A DNA stretch of 64,000 bases, from contig NZ_AP027079.1 in the NCBI RefSeq assembly GCF_030295385.1, positions 124,001 through 188,000 on the forward strand. The letters run 5' to 3'. The position numbers and the translations under genes are program-made. Under the pieces are notes generated by a model. The model was not told the DNA's origin. It worked only from the letters and a program-made list of their open reading frames with translations, and searched no databases. The stretch is from Geothrix oryzae (GTDB lineage Bacteria > Acidobacteriota > Holophagae > Holophagales > Holophagaceae). How positions within the stretch are numbered: the first letter of the stretch is position 1; each line of letters begins with the position of its first letter. This document shows, piece after piece, positions 63,347 through 64,000 of this stretch.

Positions 63347-63664
63347 TCAGAGCTGTTTGGGGCAGGACACGCTGTCCTTGTTCCAGTAGATGAAGTTCGG
63401 GTGCGTGACATCGGGGCCGACGATCTTCAGGTCCCCGATGGTGCTGGGGTGTGCCACATCGGGGCCCACCGACTTGATGCCGACGGGGAAGATGGTCTTG
63501 ACCAGGGTCAGGGCCCGGGCGGCCGCTTCGGCTTCGGCCAGGCCTGCGAAGAGGCCGGCTCCCACGATGGCGCTGGAACCATTGGGCAGGGCGTAGCTGA
63601 TATCCCAGCGATCGCCCCGGGGCTCGACCGTGAAGGTCATGTCGTTGTAGGTGAGGGTGGGCAT
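63347..63664 (-). CDS. Hypothetical 105-residue protein with a duplicated GPDVxHP motif
   Basis: Not recognised. The N-terminal half (MPTLTYNDMTFTVEPRGDRWDISY) is beta-rich, followed by an alanine-rich helix (GLFAGLAEAEAAARALTLVKTI). The C-terminal part contains two copies of a short motif, SVGPDVAHP and IVGPDVTHP, 18 residues apart, each with a conserved histidine. No signal peptide. It is enclosed between the thiolase and SDR genes with 15 and 37 bp gaps and is probably co-transcribed, perhaps as an accessory subunit of one of them; this is inference. Confidence 0.7.
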   Translation of the reverse strand: MPTLTYNDMTFTVEPRGDRWDISYALPNGSSAIVGAGLFAGLAEAEAAARALTLVKTIFPVGIKSVGPDVAHPSTIGDLKIVGPDVTHPNFIYWNKDSVSCPKQL

Positions 63665-63679
63665 GGTCGGCCTCCGTCC

Positions 63680-64000
63680 CTACAGCTTCTTCAGAACGGT
63701 GACGCAGTTGGTGACGGCGGAGCCTCCGACATTGAAGGCCACGCCGATGTCGGCCTTCTTGGCCTTGACGCCGATGGGCTCGCCGATGAGCTGCTTGTAG
63801 ATCAGGGCATGCATGGAGGCCCCGGTGGCGCCCACGGGATGGCCCTTGGATTTCAAGCCGCCGGAGAGGTTGATGGCCACCTGGTCATCCCGCGTGAAGC
63901 GGCCATCCAGGTAGTCGTAGCCGCCGCGGCCATCCATGGAGAGGCCGAGCGCCTCGGTGGAGAGGATCTGGTTGATGGTGAAGCAGTCATGCACCTCGGC
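63680..64000 (-). CDS. Thiolase/SCP-x-type acyltransferase, C-terminal part (cut by window edge)
   Basis: The last 106 residues; the 5' part lies beyond the right edge. The C-terminal thiolase block is seen: CFTINQILSTEALGL, VAINLSGGLKSKGHPVGATGAS with the active-site histidine of GHPxGATG, and AFNVGGSAVTNCVTVLKKL. The CxG loop of classical thiolases is replaced by NVGG, which is the SCP-x/lipid-transfer-like thiolase form, related also to the benzoylsuccinyl-CoA thiolase family. It probably performs CoA-dependent C-C cleavage and heads the cluster in this window. Confidence 0.85.
   Translation of the reverse strand, partial: AEVHDCFTINQILSTEALGLSMDGRGGYDYLDGRFTRDDQVAINLSGGLKSKGHPVGATGASMHALIYKQLIGEPIGVKAKKADIGVAFNVGGSAVTNCVTVLKKL

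Overview
The window is a high-GC bacterial chromosome segment with tightly packed operons and Gram-negative envelope genes (two beta-barrel porins, a lipoprotein, periplasmic binding proteins). The gene content (S9, M2 and S41 peptidases, a type II GAPDH, two glutamate dehydrogenases, a PPDK-like protein with receiver domains, a full kdp locus) fits Acidobacteriota of the Holophaga/Geothrix kind. That placement is inference from gene content; no rRNA or other phylogenetic marker is present.

Layout. 1-4000: end of a beta-propeller gene, an S41 peptidase, and a leftward modE-modA-modB-modC molybdate operon with a ModE-type operator. 4081-7829: a hybrid histidine kinase followed by a receiver-histidine kinase. 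7876-12811: a rightward housekeeping run (M2 peptidase, Hsp33, acyltransferase, queC, queF, folK). 12892-22867: a leftward run (gdhA with a strong terminator, a PPDK-like protein with receiver domains, gmk, C-terminal processing protease, acyl-CoA dehydrogenase, S9 peptidase). 23269-26518: an orphan gene divergent from an isoquinoline-oxidoreductase-type molybdenum hydroxylase pair, which needs the metal that the mod operon imports.

26743-36474 is a complete potassium-uptake locus: OmpR-type direct repeats, an outer-membrane porin, a 59-aa membrane ORF, kdpF, kdpA, a 48-aa membrane ORF, kdpB, kdpC, kdpD and kdpE. 36566-40351 encodes a 1261-aa orphan protein, followed by an AT-richer gap and the tmRNA gene ssrA (tag ANDNFELALAA).

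41480-51623 holds small metabolic and repair genes, a type II (archaeal-type) GAPDH, a second glutamate dehydrogenase, a lipoprotein, a MITE-like segment with about 31-bp terminal inverted repeats just upstream of rlmH, a DinG-type helicase, and a BlaI/BlaR1-like pair with candidate operators. 51953-64000 is one leftward cluster: thiolase (cut by the window edge), a 105-aa orphan, SDR, porin, branched-chain-type ABC transporter (binding protein, livGFHM), two alpha/beta hydrolases, a CoA-transferase and a FabH-like enzyme. Together they look like uptake and CoA-dependent breakdown of an unidentified small acid or ketone.

The best leads for something undescribed are the 1261-aa orphan protein, the extra small membrane ORFs in the kdp operon, the MITE-like element, the receiver/PPDK fusion, and the 105-aa protein of the catabolic cluster. 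I see no CRISPR array, phage, integrase, tRNA or rRNA.
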